DNA of 64,000 nucleotides from Candidatus Arsenophonus triatominarum (GCF_001640365.1 NZ_LWMI01000007.1:310001-374000), one strand, 5' to 3'. Shown: positions 18,805-29,275, counted from the first letter of the stretch. The notes: generated from the sequence alone by a model not told the origin. Translations and numbers: made by a program.

Positions 18805-21702
18805 ATGGAAAAGAAACCCGCAAATCAAACTCAGTCTGAGCCATCACTCGACAAAACTTATCAGCCCGCTGCAATTGAACAACCTTTATATGCACACTGG
18901 GAAAAAAACGGCTATTTTGCACCATACGGTGATAACAGCAAAGAGAGTTTTTGTATCGTGATCCCGCCGCCTAATGTCACGGGTAACCTGCATATGGGAC
19001 ATGCTTTTCAGCAAACGATCATGGATACCTTAATTCGCTACCAGCGCATGCAAGGGAAAAATACCCTATGGCAAAGTGGTACAGATCACGCGGGGATCGC
19101 CACTCAAATGGTTGTTGAGCGCAAAATTGCTGCAGAAGAGAATAAAACTCGTCATGACTATGGCAGAGAAGCGTTTATTGAAAAAATTTGGCAATGGAAA
19201 GCCGAGTCTGGCGGTAATATTTCTCAGCAAATGCGACGACTGGGTGACTCTGTTGATTGGCAACGTGAACGCTTTACCATGGATGAAGGCCTCACGAAAG
19301 CAGTAAAAGAAGCATTTATTCGGCTCTATCAAGATGATCTTATTTATCGAAGTAAACGATTAGTTAACTGGGATCCTAAGCTACATACCGCTATTTCCGA
19401 TTTAGAAGTTGAAAATCGAGAAGTTAACGGTTTTATGTGGTATTTACGTTATCCCCTTGCTGATGGGGTAAAAACTGCCGAAGGCCAAGATTATCTGGTT
19501 GTTGCCACGACTCGACCAGAAACCATGCTTGGTGATACGGGTGTTGCAGTTAATCCCGCTGATCCGCGCTATAAGGATTTAATCGGCAAACAAATTTTAC
19601 TGCCATTGGTTAATCGTTGTATTCCTATCGTCGGTGATGAACACGCCGATATGGAAAAAGGCACCGGCTGTGTGAAGATCACACCAGCGCACGATTTTAA
19701 CGACTATGAAGTGGGAAAACGTCACCAGTTGCCGATGATCAATATTTTCGATTTCAATGGCCATATCCGCCAACAAGCTGAAGTATTCGACAACGCAGGC
19801 AACCCTAGCACTATTTATACCACAACAATCCCTGCAAACTATCAGGGAATAGAACGTTTTGCTGCCCGTAAAGCGATGGTCAGCGAATTAGAAAAACTAG
19901 GATTATTAGTCGCCGTAAAACCACATCAACTTACCATCCCTTATGGCGATCGTGGCGGTGTTGTTATTGAACCCATGCTGACAGATCAATGGTATGTTCG
20001 TACCCTACCACTAGCAGAACAAGCCATTGCGGTGGTAAAAGATGGTCGTATTCAGTTTGTTCCTAAACAGTATGAGAATATGTATTTTTCCTGGATGCAG
20101 GATATTCAAGATTGGTGTATTTCACGCCAATTATGGTGGGGACATAGAATACCCGCCTGGTATGATGAAGGTGGTAACGTCTATGTCGGACATGACGAAG
20201 AGGAAGTTCGTCGAGAGAACAATCTCAGCGCTGATATTAGCCTACATCAAGATGAAGATGTATTAGATACCTGGTTCTCTTCTGGTCTGTGGACCTTTTC
20301 AACATTAGGCTGGCCAGAAAATAGCGAGGCGTTAAAAACTTTCCATCCAACGGATGTGTTGGTAAGTGGCTTTGATATTATCTTTTTCTGGATAGCCCGC
20401 ATGATCATGCTGACGATGTATTTCATCAAAGATGAAAATGGCAAAGGGCAAATTCCTTTTAAAACCGTCTATATGACAGGCCTAATCCGCGATGAAGAAG
20501 GGCAAAAAATGTCAAAATCCAAAGGCAATGTCATCGATCCATTGGATATGATCGATGGTATCTCGCTGGAAGATTTACTGACAAAACGTACTGGCAATAT
20601 GATGCAACCCCAATTAGCCGAAAAAATTGCTAAACGTACCCGTAAAGAATATCCGCATGGCATCGAAGCGCATGGTACTGACGCTTTACGCTTTACGCTT
20701 GCAGCATTAGCATCGACCGGACGAGACATCAATTGGGATATGAAACGTCTTACTGGTTATCGCAATTTTTGTAATAAACTTTGGAATGCCAGTCGTTATG
20801 TCCTGATGAATACAGAAGGTCAAGATTGTGGTCAGCATGGTGGGGAAATGACTTTTTCGCTGGCTGATCGCTGGATCATGGCAGAATTTAACCAAACGGT
20901 AAAATTGTATCGTGAAGCACTGGATACTTATCGCTTTGATATCGCTGCCAATATTTTGTATGAATTTACCTGGAACCAGTTCTGCGATTGGTACTTAGAA
21001 CTGTCTAAGCCGGCTATCCATAAAGGAAATGAGGCAGAAATTCGTGCCACACGTTATACCTTGATTGAAATACTGGAAAGCTTATTACGGCTGGCACATC
21101 CTATTATTCCATTTATTACCGAGACGATTTGGCAACGGGTGAAAGTGATTAAAGGCATCCAACAAGACACTATCATGTTACAGCCTTTCCCAATCTTTGA
21201 ACCAGCCAAAGTTGATGAAGAGGCGCGTTATGATCTGGAATGGATCAAAGAACTGATTATTGCCATACGTAACATTCGGGCAGAAATGAATATCTCACCC
21301 GGTAAACCATTAGATCTGCTACTACGTGGTGCTAATCATGCAACCAAACGGCGTATTACAGAAAATTTGAATTTTATTCAAGCAATGGCCCGCCTTAGTT
21401 CTATTACTATTTTGGATGAACAGCAACCAAGACCACTTGCTGTAACTAAACTGATAGATGGTGCAGAAGTGTTGATCCCAATGGCAGATTTAGTCGATAA
21501 AGATATCGAACTAGCGCGGCTAGATAAAGAGCTGGATAAATTAACCAAAGAGATAGCGGCGATTGAAAACAAATTAGCTAACGATAGTTTTGTCGGCCGA
21601 GCGCCTGCTGCCGTTGTTGAAAAAGAGCGTGAGCGCCTGGCGGGACATTTAGCAGCAAAACAAAAACTGACTAATCAAAAAGTAACTATTAGCTCACTTT
21701 AA
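18805..21702 (+). CDS. valS: valyl-tRNA synthetase
   Basis: A 965-residue class I synthetase. The HIGH-type motif is HMGH at residues 63-66 in [12 protein letters not shown], and KMSKS is near residue 568 ([11 protein letters not shown]). The editing domain (about 190-350) and a C-terminal coiled coil (about 895-965) are present. It is about 14 residues longer than E. coli ValS (951 aa) because of an N-terminal extension rich in K, Q, S and P before [14 protein letters not shown]. The frame has no interruption despite the dense IS cluster right after it. Confidence 0.97.
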   Translation: MEKKPANQTQSEPSLDKTYQPAAIEQPLYAHWEKNGYFAPYGDNSKESFCIVIPPPNVTGNLHMGHAFQQTIMDTLIRYQRMQGKNTLWQSGTDHAGIATQMVVERKIAAEENKTRHDYGREAFIEKIWQWKAESGGNISQQMRRLGDSVDWQRERFTMDEGLTKAVKEAFIRLYQDDLIYRSKRLVNWDPKLHTAISDLEVENREVNGFMWYLRYPLADGVKTAEGQDYLVVATTRPETMLGDTGVAVNPADPRYKDLIGKQILLPLVNRCIPIVGDEHADMEKGTGCVKITPAHDFNDYEVGKRHQLPMINIFDFNGHIRQQAEVFDNAGNPSTIYTTTIPANYQGIERFAARKAMVSELEKLGLLVAVKPHQLTIPYGDRGGVVIEPMLTDQWYVRTLPLAEQAIAVVKDGRIQFVPKQYENMYFSWMQDIQDWCISRQLWWGHRIPAWYDEGGNVYVGHDEEEVRRENNLSADISLHQDEDVLDTWFSSGLWTFSTLGWPENSEALKTFHPTDVLVSGFDIIFFWIARMIMLTMYFIKDENGKGQIPFKTVYMTGLIRDEEGQKMSKSKGNVIDPLDMIDGISLEDLLTKRTGNMMQPQLAEKIAKRTRKEYPHGIEAHGTDALRFTLAALASTGRDINWDMKRLTGYRNFCNKLWNASRYVLMNTEGQDCGQHGGEMTFSLADRWIMAEFNQTVKLYREALDTYRFDIAANILYEFTWNQFCDWYLELSKPAIHKGNEAEIRATRYTLIEILESLLRLAHPIIPFITETIWQRVKVIKGIQQDTIMLQPFPIFEPAKVDEEARYDLEWIKELIIAIRNIRAEMNISPGKPLDLLLRGANHATKRRITENLNFIQAMARLSSITILDEQQPRPLAVTKLIDGAEVLIPMADLVDKDIELARLDKELDKLTKEIAAIENKLANDSFVGRAPAAVVEKERERLAGHLAAKQKLTNQKVTISSL

Positions 21703-21708
21703 ATAAGA

Positions 21709-21742
21709 AACAACACTGCTACCTTACTGTAGCAGTGTTGTT
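21709..21742 (+). terminator. valS terminator hairpin
   Basis: A perfect 14-bp inverted repeat (AACAACACTGCTAC and its complement) with a 6-nt loop starts 7 bp after the valS stop. The U-tract is short, so it may also protect the mRNA end. Confidence 0.7.
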
Positions 21743-22018
21743 AACTGACAAACTTACTCTAACCACCCTACTTACTCAACTCAATATGCATCATCAGCTG
21801 ATTTATATATATTAGTCTTAACTTAATCTGACAATTCTGATTTAAAAAAGAGAGTTACCGGTTTTAATTAAAATCATTAGATAATAAAATAAAAGGTAAT
21901 TTTATGTATCAAACAAATAATCCTATCATAAACTTAAAGTCGGGTTACTTAACCTTGCTGAAGAGCTTCATAACGTATCAAAAGCCTGTAGATTAACCTG
22001 AGTTCGGGATAAGCATTA

Positions 22019-22899
22019 TAGCTAGGCGACTTAATTTTGATTACAAGGTGTGTTATGAGTTATACAATTGATTTTCGACGTAAAGTAATATCTGTAAGGA
22101 AAGCCGAAGGTTTAACAATTCGAGAAACTGCGAAACAATTCCGTATTGGAAAAGCGTCTTTAGTACGTTGGCTTAAACGACCAGAGCCAAAAAATTCAAC
22201 GCCACGTAAGAGGAAGCTCGATAAAAATGCTTTAGCAAAAGATGTGGAACAGTATCCAGATGCTTACCAAAAGGAACGGGCAGAGCGATTCGGTGTTTGT
22301 AAAAAGACTATTTGGCAATCCCTTAAAAAGCTGGGATTAACCTATAAAAAAAACTCTATTCCATCCAAAAACCAACGAAAGCGACAGGCTGGCACATCAG
22401 CAAAAAAGACAACAGTATGAAAAAAAAGATAAATCTGTTGTTTTTATTGATGAAAGTGGTTTTTCACATGACACTCCACGAACTCACGGCTATTCCCCAA
22501 AAGGTCACCGTTGTTTTGGCCTGAAAAACTGGGGTGCTAAGGGAAGAACAAATGTTATTGGCGCTTTATTGGGAACAACCCTTTTTGCTATCGGATTATT
22601 TGATTGCAATATTAATCGTGATGTTTTTTATGTTTGGATCACAAAAATATTGCTCCCAGAACTTCCTGAAAATTCTGTTATTTTTATGGACAACGCTAGC
22701 TTTCACAAAGGTAAGAATATTGAACAGGCAATTATAAACGCAGGACACCAGATAGAATATTTGCCTGTGTATTCACCAGATTTAAATCCTATAGAACATA
22801 AATGGTCTCAAGCTAAACGTAAAAAGATGGAAACAGGATGCACTATCGATGACCTGTTTTTAATACATATGCTGTAATCAAAATTAAGTCGCCTAGCTA
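22019..22899 (+). mobile_element. IS630-family element copy 2
   Basis: An 881-bp element with the same 26-bp inverted ends as copy 1. It sits at a TA (22017-22018, 22900-22901) close to the end of IS982 copy B. Uninterrupted IS982 sequence (GCATTATCAATT) is restored by removing the element and one TA. Confidence 0.93.
22055..22877 (+). CDS. IS630-family transposase in two frames, copy 2
   Basis: The first frame (22055-22420, starting MSYTIDFRRKV) encodes the DNA-binding half with two helix-turn-helix regions. The second frame runs from the overlap near 22405 to TAA 22877 and carries the DDE triad in VVFIDESGFS, VIFMDNASFHK and DLNPIEHKW. The two frames are joined at an A6 run by a +1 shift. 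The same arrangement in copies 1 to 3 suggests a native frameshift or transcriptional slippage site rather than decay. Confidence 0.75.
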
Positions 22900-23581
22900 T
22901 ATCAATTATGCTTGAAGATATGTTCCTGCCACAGGTATCTTTGTTTAGATGGAATTAAACAATATGCAACCAGCCCTGCTAATAAATTCACTACAAAGTT
23001 AGCAGGAGAGCAGTGCCACGTATGCGCTATCTGACAAAGATTTTTAACTCATCAAATACCGTTTCAATGACAGAACGATGACGCAAGATGGCTTTGTCGA
23101 AACAAGTCTGTTCAACAGGCTTCATTTTCTTCTTGATATTCGTTATAAAGTTAATTCCCATTGTTTTCAGTTGCTGTTTCAATGAAGCCGATAAATACCC
23201 TTTATCCGCATACAAACAACCAGAAAGATCTTTTATCAGCTCAGGTAATGGTTTCCGATCATCTGTGTTTCCTGGTGTAAGTCGAAAACTGAGTATTTCC
23301 CCTAAATGATTGATAATTACATGAAGTTTGAAACCAAAGAACCAACCTGTTGAGGTTTTTCCTCGTTCAGCTATCCCATCGAAGACTTTATGCCGGCGGA
23401 TCCGTAAGTTATCACACACAGCTATCGGAGTAGAATAGGCAACCGACAGACCCGTGCACTTTCCCTTAATTGACTCAAACAGTGCCGTTAAAGCTAAGGT
23501 ACTGCGCAGAAGTAACTCTACGCAGCGTGAATATGATGGCAAGTTAGGAAATTCCTTCCTGAGATATAAACGGACATGATA

Positions 23582-24462
23582 TAGCTAGGCGACTTAATTT
23601 TGATTACAAGGTGTGTTATGAGTTATACAATTGATTTTCGACGTAAAGTAATATCTGTAAGGAAAGCCGAAGGTTTAACAATTCGAGAAACTGCGAAACA
23701 ATTCCGTATTGGAAAAGCGTCTTTAGTACGTTGGCTTAAACGACCAGAGCCAAAAAATTCAACGCCACGTAAGAGGAAGCTCGATAAAAATGCTTTAGCA
23801 AAAGATGTGGAACAGTATCCAGATGCTTACCAAAAGGAACGGGCAGAGCGATTCGGTGTTTGTAAAAAGACTATTTGGCAATCCCTTAAAAAGCTGGGAT
23901 TAACCTATAAAAAAAACTCTATTCCATCCAAAAACCAACGAAAGCGACAGGCTGGCACATCAGCAAAAAAGACAACAGTATGAAAAAAAAGATAAATCTG
24001 TTGTTTTTATTGATGAAAGTGGTTTTTCACATGACACTCCACGAACTCACGGCTATTCCCCAAAAGGTCACCGTTGTTTTGGCCTGAAAAACTGGGGTGC
24101 TAAGGGAAGAACAAATGTTATTGGCGCTTTATTGGGAACAACCCTTTTTGCTATCGGATTATTTGATTGCAATATTAACCGTGATGTTTTTTATGTTTGG
24201 ATCACAAAAATATTGCTCCCAGAACTTCCTGAAAATTCTGTTATTTTTATGGACAACGCTAGCTTTCACAAAGGTAAGAATATTGAACAGGCAATTATAA
24301 ACGCAGGACACCAGATAGAATATTTGCCTGTGTATTCACCAGATTTAAATCCTATAGAACATAAATGGTCTCAAGCTAAACGTAAAAAGATGGAAACAGG
24401 ATGCACTATCGATGACCTGTTTTTAATACATATGCTGTAATCAAAATTAAGTCGCCTAGCTA
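23582..24462 (+). mobile_element. IS630-family element copy 3
   Basis: An 881-bp copy with TA flanks (23580-23581, 24463-24464), inserted into the transposase gene of IS982 copy B. It differs from copy 2 at only a few bases, for example C for T near 24179. Confidence 0.93.
23618..24440 (+). CDS. IS630-family transposase in two frames, copy 3
   Basis: The layout is the same as copy 2: an HTH frame (23618-23983) and a DDE frame (about 23968-24440), joined by a +1 shift at the A6 run. All three catalytic residues are present in the second frame, and no other disruption is seen. Confidence 0.75.
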
Positions 24463-25628
24463 TAGAAGATAAAATACCTTGAATTGGCTGAATCGGAGTT
24501 GATGAAACAAAACAACCAGTGTCATCATTTCAGCCAATGAAAGCTGAGTAGACCGTCTACGAAGCTTACTACCGTTATTCAGCAAAATTTCATGCATTTT
24601 TGGTTCGAAGTCTTTACAAAAATCATCCATCAGGCAATAAAGTTCAGTAAGATTTTCCATCATTGTTTAACAATGCTCTACTCTTTAACCAGATTGTTAG
24701 AGTATTTTAACGAAATATGCGCATTCAACTATTTGAATAGCAAGACTTTCACTTTATTTCTTATCCCGAACTCAGGTTAGAGTAGATGAACAGATTGAAA
24801 GCGCAGTGGTGTTCGTTCTATTTGGCTACGTCATCATCTTGAAAATTTAAAAAAACGTCTAAAGGCGCTAGAAGATGAAATAGCGACAGAAGGGATTATC
24901 CTGTCAGAATCACAAATCAGCGCACTCGAAAAAAAAAGCACAGGATGATGAGGCCAATGGTGAAATTGAAAGCACATCCGGGTTATTTGGGGTCACAGGA
25001 CACTTTTTATGTCGGTCATTTAAAAGGCGTTGGTCGTGTTTATCAACAAACTTACATTGATACTTACAGTAAAGTCGTTCATTGTAAGCTTTACACAACG
25101 AAAAGCGGGGTAACGGCGGCAGATTTATTAAATGACAAGGTTCTGCCTTTTTACACCCAGCATGGATTACCGATTTTACGTATACTGACGGACAGAGGCA
25201 GTGAGTATTGTGGTAAAGTTGAGCATCACGATTATCAACTTTATCTCACTATCAACGATATTGATCATGCAAAAACTAAAGCTCGTTCACCTCAAACCAA
25301 TGGGATTTGTGAACGCTTTTATAAAACTGTATTACAAGAGTTCTATCAGGTGGCTTTTCGTAAGAAAATCTTCGGTAATTTAGCCGAATTACAAGCTGAT
25401 TTAGACAAATGGTTAGACGAATACAATAACCAACGCACTCATCAAGGAAAAATGTGTTGCGGTCGAACTCCTATGGCAACTTTATACGAGGGAAAACAAT
25501 TTTGGAGAGAAAAAGATTTAAATCAAATTTAACCTGACAGGTACTGTATAAATAACCGGTAACTGTCAGATCAAGTCTGAGCTACTACAATTTATAATCC
25601 CTGTACTTTCTATTCTAACAATTTGATT

Positions 25629-26213
25629 CTAGTGTAATGCCTTCGGTTCAACGTCCTTTTCTTCCGCATCATCATAATTAGGATCTTCAAAGAAAGTACC
25701 CCAACCATCGTAGTTAATGCCAATTTTCTCAGTTAACATCATCAATTGTACGACTTGTTTATCAATTAATTCTGCATCAAGCGCGCTATCTCGATAGACA
25801 TCACAACACATCAGTACTGTACCATCTTCAATTTCTAGCTCTTCAGCATCATGCACTTCATAACCCAATTTAAATGCCACTATTGCCGCTTTTTCCAATA
25901 ACTTAAAGTCTTTGGCCGAAAAGTGATGTTCTATTTCATACAAAGCATTCGGATCACTACCATCTTCCAATAATTCTTCGATGATTGAATGCGTTTCTGC
26001 TCGCTGCTCTGCAACTGCTTTTTGCTCCAGTAACAAATTTTCTGTGGAAATTTGCTGTTCTGATAATGCTTTTTTAAACGACGTCAACTCTTCAGCTGAA
26101 AGGTACTGCTCTATTTCATAAAACACATTAGGATCACTGCTATCCGTCGCTACATTTTCAACATCCAAACGGGTATCTGCGTGCTGCTCTCCTAGTACTT
26201 TTTTATTAACCAT
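25629..26213 (-). CDS. rraB: ribonuclease E inhibitor RraB with duplicated N-terminal segment
   Basis: Residues from about 58 onward match E. coli RraB (138 aa), e.g. [20 protein letters not shown] and [15 protein letters not shown]. RraB binds RNase E and modulates degradosome composition and RNA turnover. The protein is 194 residues because the first 57 ([16 protein letters not shown]... [18 protein letters not shown]) are a diverged second copy of the next segment ([11 protein letters not shown]... [18 protein letters not shown]). The natural start (ATG 26213, with GGGAGC upstream) belongs to the first copy, so this looks like an internal tandem duplication, not a wrong start. It lies between valS and pyrBI as in E. 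coli. Confidence 0.9.
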   Translation of the reverse strand: MVNKKVLGEQHADTRLDVENVATDSSDPNVFYEIEQYLSAEELTSFKKALSEQQISTENLLLEQKAVAEQRAETHSIIEELLEDGSDPNALYEIEHHFSAKDFKLLEKAAIVAFKLGYEVHDAEELEIEDGTVLMCCDVYRDSALDAELIDKQVVQLMMLTEKIGINYDGWGTFFEDPNYDDAEEKDVEPKALH

Positions 26214-26640
26214 GTCGCGCTCCCTCTGTATTAATATGACAGTAACTTTTGCATTCTCCCATAGCCAACGAAGGAGAGCTACTATTACAACAAAGAAATT
26301 TATATTCAGATTGATTTGGATTTTTTATGATCATGATTTGAATATAAGTTCAATATAAAAAAATAAGTAAAATTACCGAGTTCTGTTTAATAAAAAGCAA
26401 CTCGGGTATGATTATTTGAGTGAATATCAACAAAAACAATTAATTAAAAATTGATTTTCGATTGGTAGATAACGAAAAATAGACCATCCATCTAATTATT
26501 GGTAACTAAGAATTTTAGGTTTAATGTTGCCAAAATATTCCTCAGTAGGTTCAGCAACAATTATTTTGTTACCGTGCAAAAAATTTTTCTGAATTTAATG
26601 CATTATATTTTTAAACATTTTTTTCAATTTTCTTTCTGTA
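26214..26640. other. intergenic region upstream of rraB
   Basis: An AT-rich gap of about 430 bp between rraB and MITE E with no convincing gene. It should contain the rraB promoter, but no clear -35/-10 pair stands out. Confidence 0.4.
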
Positions 26641-26832
26641 CACGAGTTTCGCACCAATAAAAAAACGCTCTATTTTTAAGTTTAATTCAGCATAATATAT
26701 AAATAGACAAAATCTTATAAATTAAAAGCAATTTATTGTAATTTAAACAAATTTATACGTTTTAGTAACTTGCAAATTAACCATTGCTTTTAAGCCATTT
26801 CTGGAATTTTATATGCCTGTGCGAAACTCGTG
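26641..26832. mobile_element. MITE copy E, upstream of the pyrBI promoter
   Basis: A 192-bp MITE with both 14-bp ends, flanked by a perfect 6-bp direct repeat TCTGTA (26635-26640 and 26833-26838). Its end is only 11 bp from the -35 box of the pyrL-pyrBI promoter, so sites upstream of that promoter have been replaced. Confidence 0.92.
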
Positions 26833-26843
26833 TCTGTAATCAC

Positions 26844-26871
26844 TTGCTATACTGACAGAGCGACGTATAAT
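26844..26871 (+). promoter_or_regulatory. pyrL-pyrBI promoter
   Basis: -35 box TTGCTA (26844-26849) and -10 box TATAAT (26866-26871) with a 16-bp spacer, 26 bp before the leader-peptide start. The consensus -10 and the position fit the attenuated pyrBI promoter. Confidence 0.75.
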
Positions 26872-26897
26872 GTGCCAAATTTTTTGCGGGGGAAAAA

Positions 26898-27005
26898 ATG
26901 CATAACCAATGCTTAAAAGAATCAATATATGCATTGCTGCCATTGGGCTATTTAGTTATTGCATTTCCTCCTCAATTAACCCTATTTATTCAAGCCCCTC
27001 AATGA
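26898..27005 (+). CDS. pyrL: pyrBI leader peptide PyrL
   Basis: A 35-codon frame (MHNQCLKESIYALLPLGYLV...) follows GGGGGAAAA. Its stop codon lies inside the loop of the attenuator hairpin, so ribosomes reaching the end would block hairpin formation. In enterobacteria UTP-dependent polymerase pausing in this leader couples translation to read-through. The sequence differs from E. coli PyrL (44 aa); identification rests on position and overlap with the attenuator. Confidence 0.8.
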   Translation: MHNQCLKESIYALLPLGYLVIAFPPQLTLFIQAPQ

Positions 27006-27018
27006 GGGGCTTTTTTTT
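26992..27018 (+). terminator. pyrBI attenuator
   Basis: AAGCCCCTC and GAGGGGCTT form a strong stem with an AAT loop followed by eight T residues, 48 bp before pyrB. The leader-peptide TGA lies at 27003-27005 in the loop and descending arm, the geometry expected for UTP-sensitive attenuation. Confidence 0.93.
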
Positions 27019-27065
27019 GGCATAACAATACTTAAATATGGCACAAAGAAAGGAGGAACAACACG

Positions 27066-28001
27066 ATGGTTAATCCGTTGTATCTTCGAGACATAATCTC
27101 GATTAATGATTTAAAGCGTGAAGATCTACTCATTGTACTTGAAGTTGCTACATCACTAAAACAACATCCCCAACCTAATCTGCTAAAACATAAAGTGATT
27201 GCCAGTTGTTTCTTTGAAGCTTCCACCCGTACGCGCCTTTCTTTCGAAACAGCCATTCACCGCTTAGGTGCTTCGGTGGTGGGTTTTTCCGATAGCAATA
27301 ATACTTCGTTAGGTAAAAAAGGCGAAACCTTGGCAGACACGATATCGGTTATTAGCCAATATGTTGATGCCATTGTTATCCGTCATCCACAAGAGGGCGC
27401 ATCACGTTTAGCGGCTCAATTTTCAGGAAAAATTCCGGTGATAAATGCCGGTGATGGTGCCAACCAACATCCTACCCAGACATTACTCGATCTATTCACC
27501 ATTCAAGAGAGCCAAGGCAGCTTAAATAATTTGCATATTGCGATGGTTGGTGACCTAAAATATGGCCGAACCGTTCATTCATTAACCCAAGCATTATCGA
27601 AGTTTGATAATAATCATCTCTATTTTATTGCACCTGAAGCTTTATCGATGCCAGCTCATATCCTTCATCTGCTAGAAGAAAAAGGGGTAACTTATAGCTT
27701 ACATGACAACATAGAGGCGGTCGTGCCAAAACTGGACATTATCTATGTAACTCGAGTGCAAAAAGAGCGTTTAGATCCTTCTGAATATGCCAATGTTAAA
27801 GCCCAATTCATTTTAAACAGCCATGAATTAGCCGTCGCTAAACCTGGTATGAAAGTTTTACATCCTCTACCACGTATGGACGAAATTACTACTGATGTTG
27901 ATAAAACATCCCATGCTTACTATTTTCAGCAAGCCGGTAATGGTATTTATGCACGACAAGCACTTCTAGCACTGATCTTAAATAAAACCATTAATTTCTG
28001 A
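27066..28001 (+). CDS. pyrB: aspartate carbamoyltransferase catalytic subunit
   Basis: The 311-residue protein (same size as E. coli PyrB) catalyses carbamoyl phosphate + aspartate to carbamoyl-aspartate, the committed step of pyrimidine synthesis. The carbamoyl-phosphate motif [31 protein letters not shown] and HPLPRMDEI are intact. AAAGGAGG gives a strong ribosome site. Cotranscribed with pyrI, 11 bp downstream, and controlled by the attenuator ahead. Confidence 0.97.
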   Translation: MVNPLYLRDIISINDLKREDLLIVLEVATSLKQHPQPNLLKHKVIASCFFEASTRTRLSFETAIHRLGASVVGFSDSNNTSLGKKGETLADTISVISQYVDAIVIRHPQEGASRLAAQFSGKIPVINAGDGANQHPTQTLLDLFTIQESQGSLNNLHIAMVGDLKYGRTVHSLTQALSKFDNNHLYFIAPEALSMPAHILHLLEEKGVTYSLHDNIEAVVPKLDIIYVTRVQKERLDPSEYANVKAQFILNSHELAVAKPGMKVLHPLPRMDEITTDVDKTSHAYYFQQAGNGIYARQALLALILNKTINF

Positions 28002-28012
28002 GGCATTCAATT

Positions 28013-28477
28013 ATGGCAAATAACCACAAATTACAAGTAGAAGCAATTAGCTGTGGCACCGTTATCGACCATATTCCTGCCCAAATGGGTTTTAAATTAC
28101 TTTCGTTGTTTAAATTAACGCTAACTGATCAGCGTATTACTATAGGTTTAAATCTACCTTCTAATCACTTAGGTAAAAAAGATCTGATTAAAATTGAAAA
28201 TACCTTTCTCACCCCTGAACAAGCAAACGAACTGGCAATGTATGCTCCCCATGCCACCGTTAACTGTATTAAAGACTATAAAGTGGAAAAAAAGCTATCA
28301 ATTAGCTTACCTGAGCAAATTGATGCAGTTTTAATCTGTCCTAACAGTAACTGCATTAGCAATAATGAACCGGTCAGTAGCAGTTTTACCATTAAACAGC
28401 GACATAATGATGTCATTCTGACATGCAAATATTGTGAAAAAACCTTTGATAGACATGCGGTAATTAATAATATGTAA
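28013..28477 (+). CDS. pyrI: aspartate carbamoyltransferase regulatory subunit
   Basis: A 154-residue regulatory chain (E. coli 153) that binds CTP and ATP and gives the holoenzyme its allostery. The C-terminal zinc site is intact: CPNSNC and CKYC supply four cysteines. The N-terminal nucleotide-binding domain shows [16 protein letters not shown]. It follows pyrB directly. Confidence 0.96.
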   Translation: MANNHKLQVEAISCGTVIDHIPAQMGFKLLSLFKLTLTDQRITIGLNLPSNHLGKKDLIKIENTFLTPEQANELAMYAPHATVNCIKDYKVEKKLSISLPEQIDAVLICPNSNCISNNEPVSSSFTIKQRHNDVILTCKYCEKTFDRHAVINNM

Positions 28478-28575
28478 TGCAGTATTATATAACCCTCTCA
28501 TTCATGTCGACCACTAGAATAGTGGTGGTAGTAAATTTATAATTAACTTTTAGACTACAAGGTAAATAACAACTT

Positions 28576-28962
28576 ATGTCATACGAAATTAAAACTGAAA
28601 ATGCACCAGCAGCTATCGGCCCTTATGTGCAAGGTGTTGATCTTGGCAACATGATTATTACATCCGGCCAAATTCCGATTGATCCGAAAACCGGTGAAAT
28701 AGCTGAAGACATAATTGCCCAAACAACACAGTCACTGAAAAATATTCAGGCTATCGTAGAAAAAGCGGGGCTCAGTGTGGCTAATATTGTTAAAACTACT
28801 GTTTTTGTTAAAGATATGAATGATTTCGCGAGCGTAAATGCCACTTATGAAGCGTTTTTTAACCAACATAATGCTCCTTATCCTGCTCGTTCTTGCGTCG
28901 AAGTTGCTCGCTTACCAAAAGATGTTGGCATTGAAATTGAAGCGATAGCTATTCGTCAATAA
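28576..28962 (+). CDS. ridA: 2-iminobutanoate/2-iminopropanoate deaminase RidA
   Basis: A 128-residue YjgF/YER057c/UK114 family protein that hydrolyses reactive enamine/imine intermediates made by PLP enzymes. Conserved text includes APAAIGPYVQGV, TSGQIPIDPKTGE, and ARSCVEVARLPKD with the substrate-binding Arg. It follows pyrBI as in E. coli (yjgF), separated by 98 bp. Confidence 0.95.
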   Translation: MSYEIKTENAPAAIGPYVQGVDLGNMIITSGQIPIDPKTGEIAEDIIAQTTQSLKNIQAIVEKAGLSVANIVKTTVFVKDMNDFASVNATYEAFFNQHNAPYPARSCVEVARLPKDVGIEIEAIAIRQ

Positions 28963-29125
28963 AAACCACTAACTTTGATATTATGCCTAATCAAACTTAG
29001 CCAGCGCTTATGATTTACCAAATCTTTATAGAAACTTTTTCTGTAAAGATTTTTAAATAATTAGCAACTTAAACCTCTCTGTTGTTATTAACATTTAGCT
29101 AAAAAGCAAACAACATCAAACTTCT

Positions 29126-29139
29126 TTGTTTTAGATCAA
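29126..29139 (+). promoter_or_regulatory. FNR-like site upstream of nrdD
   Basis: TTGTTTTAGATCAA fits the FNR palindrome TTGAT-N4-ATCAA with one mismatch. It lies upstream of the NrdR boxes, the side expected for activation of the anaerobic reductase genes. nrdDG is FNR-activated in E. coli; the site here is a prediction. Confidence 0.5.
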
Positions 29140-29165
29140 TAAAAGCCCTGCTAAATAACAACCAG

Positions 29166-29213
29166 ATACTATATATTGTGCTTTAATATACATAAAAGCA
29201 CTAGATATAGAAT
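29166..29213 (+). promoter_or_regulatory. paired NrdR boxes upstream of nrdD
   Basis: Box 1 ATACTATATATTGTGC (29166-29181) and box 2 GCACTAGATATAGAAT (29198-29213) both resemble the NrdR consensus acaCwAtATaTwGtgt. Their starts are 32 bp apart, three helical turns, the standard spacing for NrdR pairs at ribonucleotide reductase promoters. NrdR would repress in response to the ATP/dATP balance. Confidence 0.8.
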
Positions 29214-29224
29214 TTATAGACAAG

Positions 29225-29275
29225 TTATCCACAAATTAATGCCTACATGATTAACTGTGATTAAGTTGTGGATAA
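29225..29275. promoter_or_regulatory. two inverted perfect DnaA boxes in the nrdD leader
   Basis: TTATCCACA at 29225-29233 and its exact complement TGTGGATAA at 29267-29275 are both consensus high-affinity DnaA boxes, with start positions 42 bp apart. They lie directly before the Shine-Dalgarno of nrdD. DnaA boxes are known at E. coli nrdAB, linking nucleotide supply to initiation; a comparable link at nrdD is inferred. Confidence 0.7.

Larger units (their letters stand above)
22905..24663 (-). pseudogene. IS982-family transposase, copy B, split by IS630
   Basis: The N-terminal fragment (24663 to about 24466, MMENLTELYCLMDDFCKDFE) is cut from the middle fragment (23579-23027) by IS630 copy 3. 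The middle fragment then shifts frame at a shortened T-run (ending DELKIFVR), so the C-terminus is lost. Not functional. Confidence 0.85.
21995..24778 (-). mobile_element. IS982-family element copy B, carrying two IS630 elements
   Basis: Both 19-bp ends AACCTGAGTTCGGGATAAG are present. The interior is closely similar to copy A but is split by IS630 copies at 22019 and 23582. No target duplication is visible, and the flanking IS481 sequence has a deletion at the site. Confidence 0.88.
21904..25532 (+). pseudogene. IS481-family transposase, copy B, split and frameshifted
   Basis: The gene starts at ATG 21904 (MYQTNNPII) but loses frame within ten codons compared with the intact copy (ATCATAAAC against ATCATCAAAC). 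It is cut by the IS982-type element at 21995. After that element it resumes at 24779 with a deletion, and the DDE core (DTFYVGHLKG, ILTDRGSEYCG, NGICERFYKTV) is open to 25532. Not functional. Confidence 0.85.
21808..25589 (+). mobile_element. IS481-family element copy B, interrupted
   Basis: The left end TATATTAGTCTTAACTTAAT and right end match the intact copy at 34856-36049. A perfect 7-bp target duplication ATTTATA flanks it (21801-21807 and 25590-25596). An IS982-type element, itself holding two IS630 elements, is inserted in it, and about 300 bp or more of the middle of the transposase gene differ or are missing at the junction. The element is dead. Confidence 0.9.

Noticed and set aside
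22055-22420. The IS630 first frame as a stand-alone helix-turn-helix regulator
   Set aside because: It always occurs within the same inverted repeats and is followed by the DDE half in a second frame, so it is the N-terminus of a transposase.
29225-29275. Two DnaA boxes as a replication origin
   Set aside because: There are only two boxes, no AT-rich 13-mers or GATC cluster, and no mnmG/mioC or dnaA neighbours. Promoter control of nrdD is more likely.
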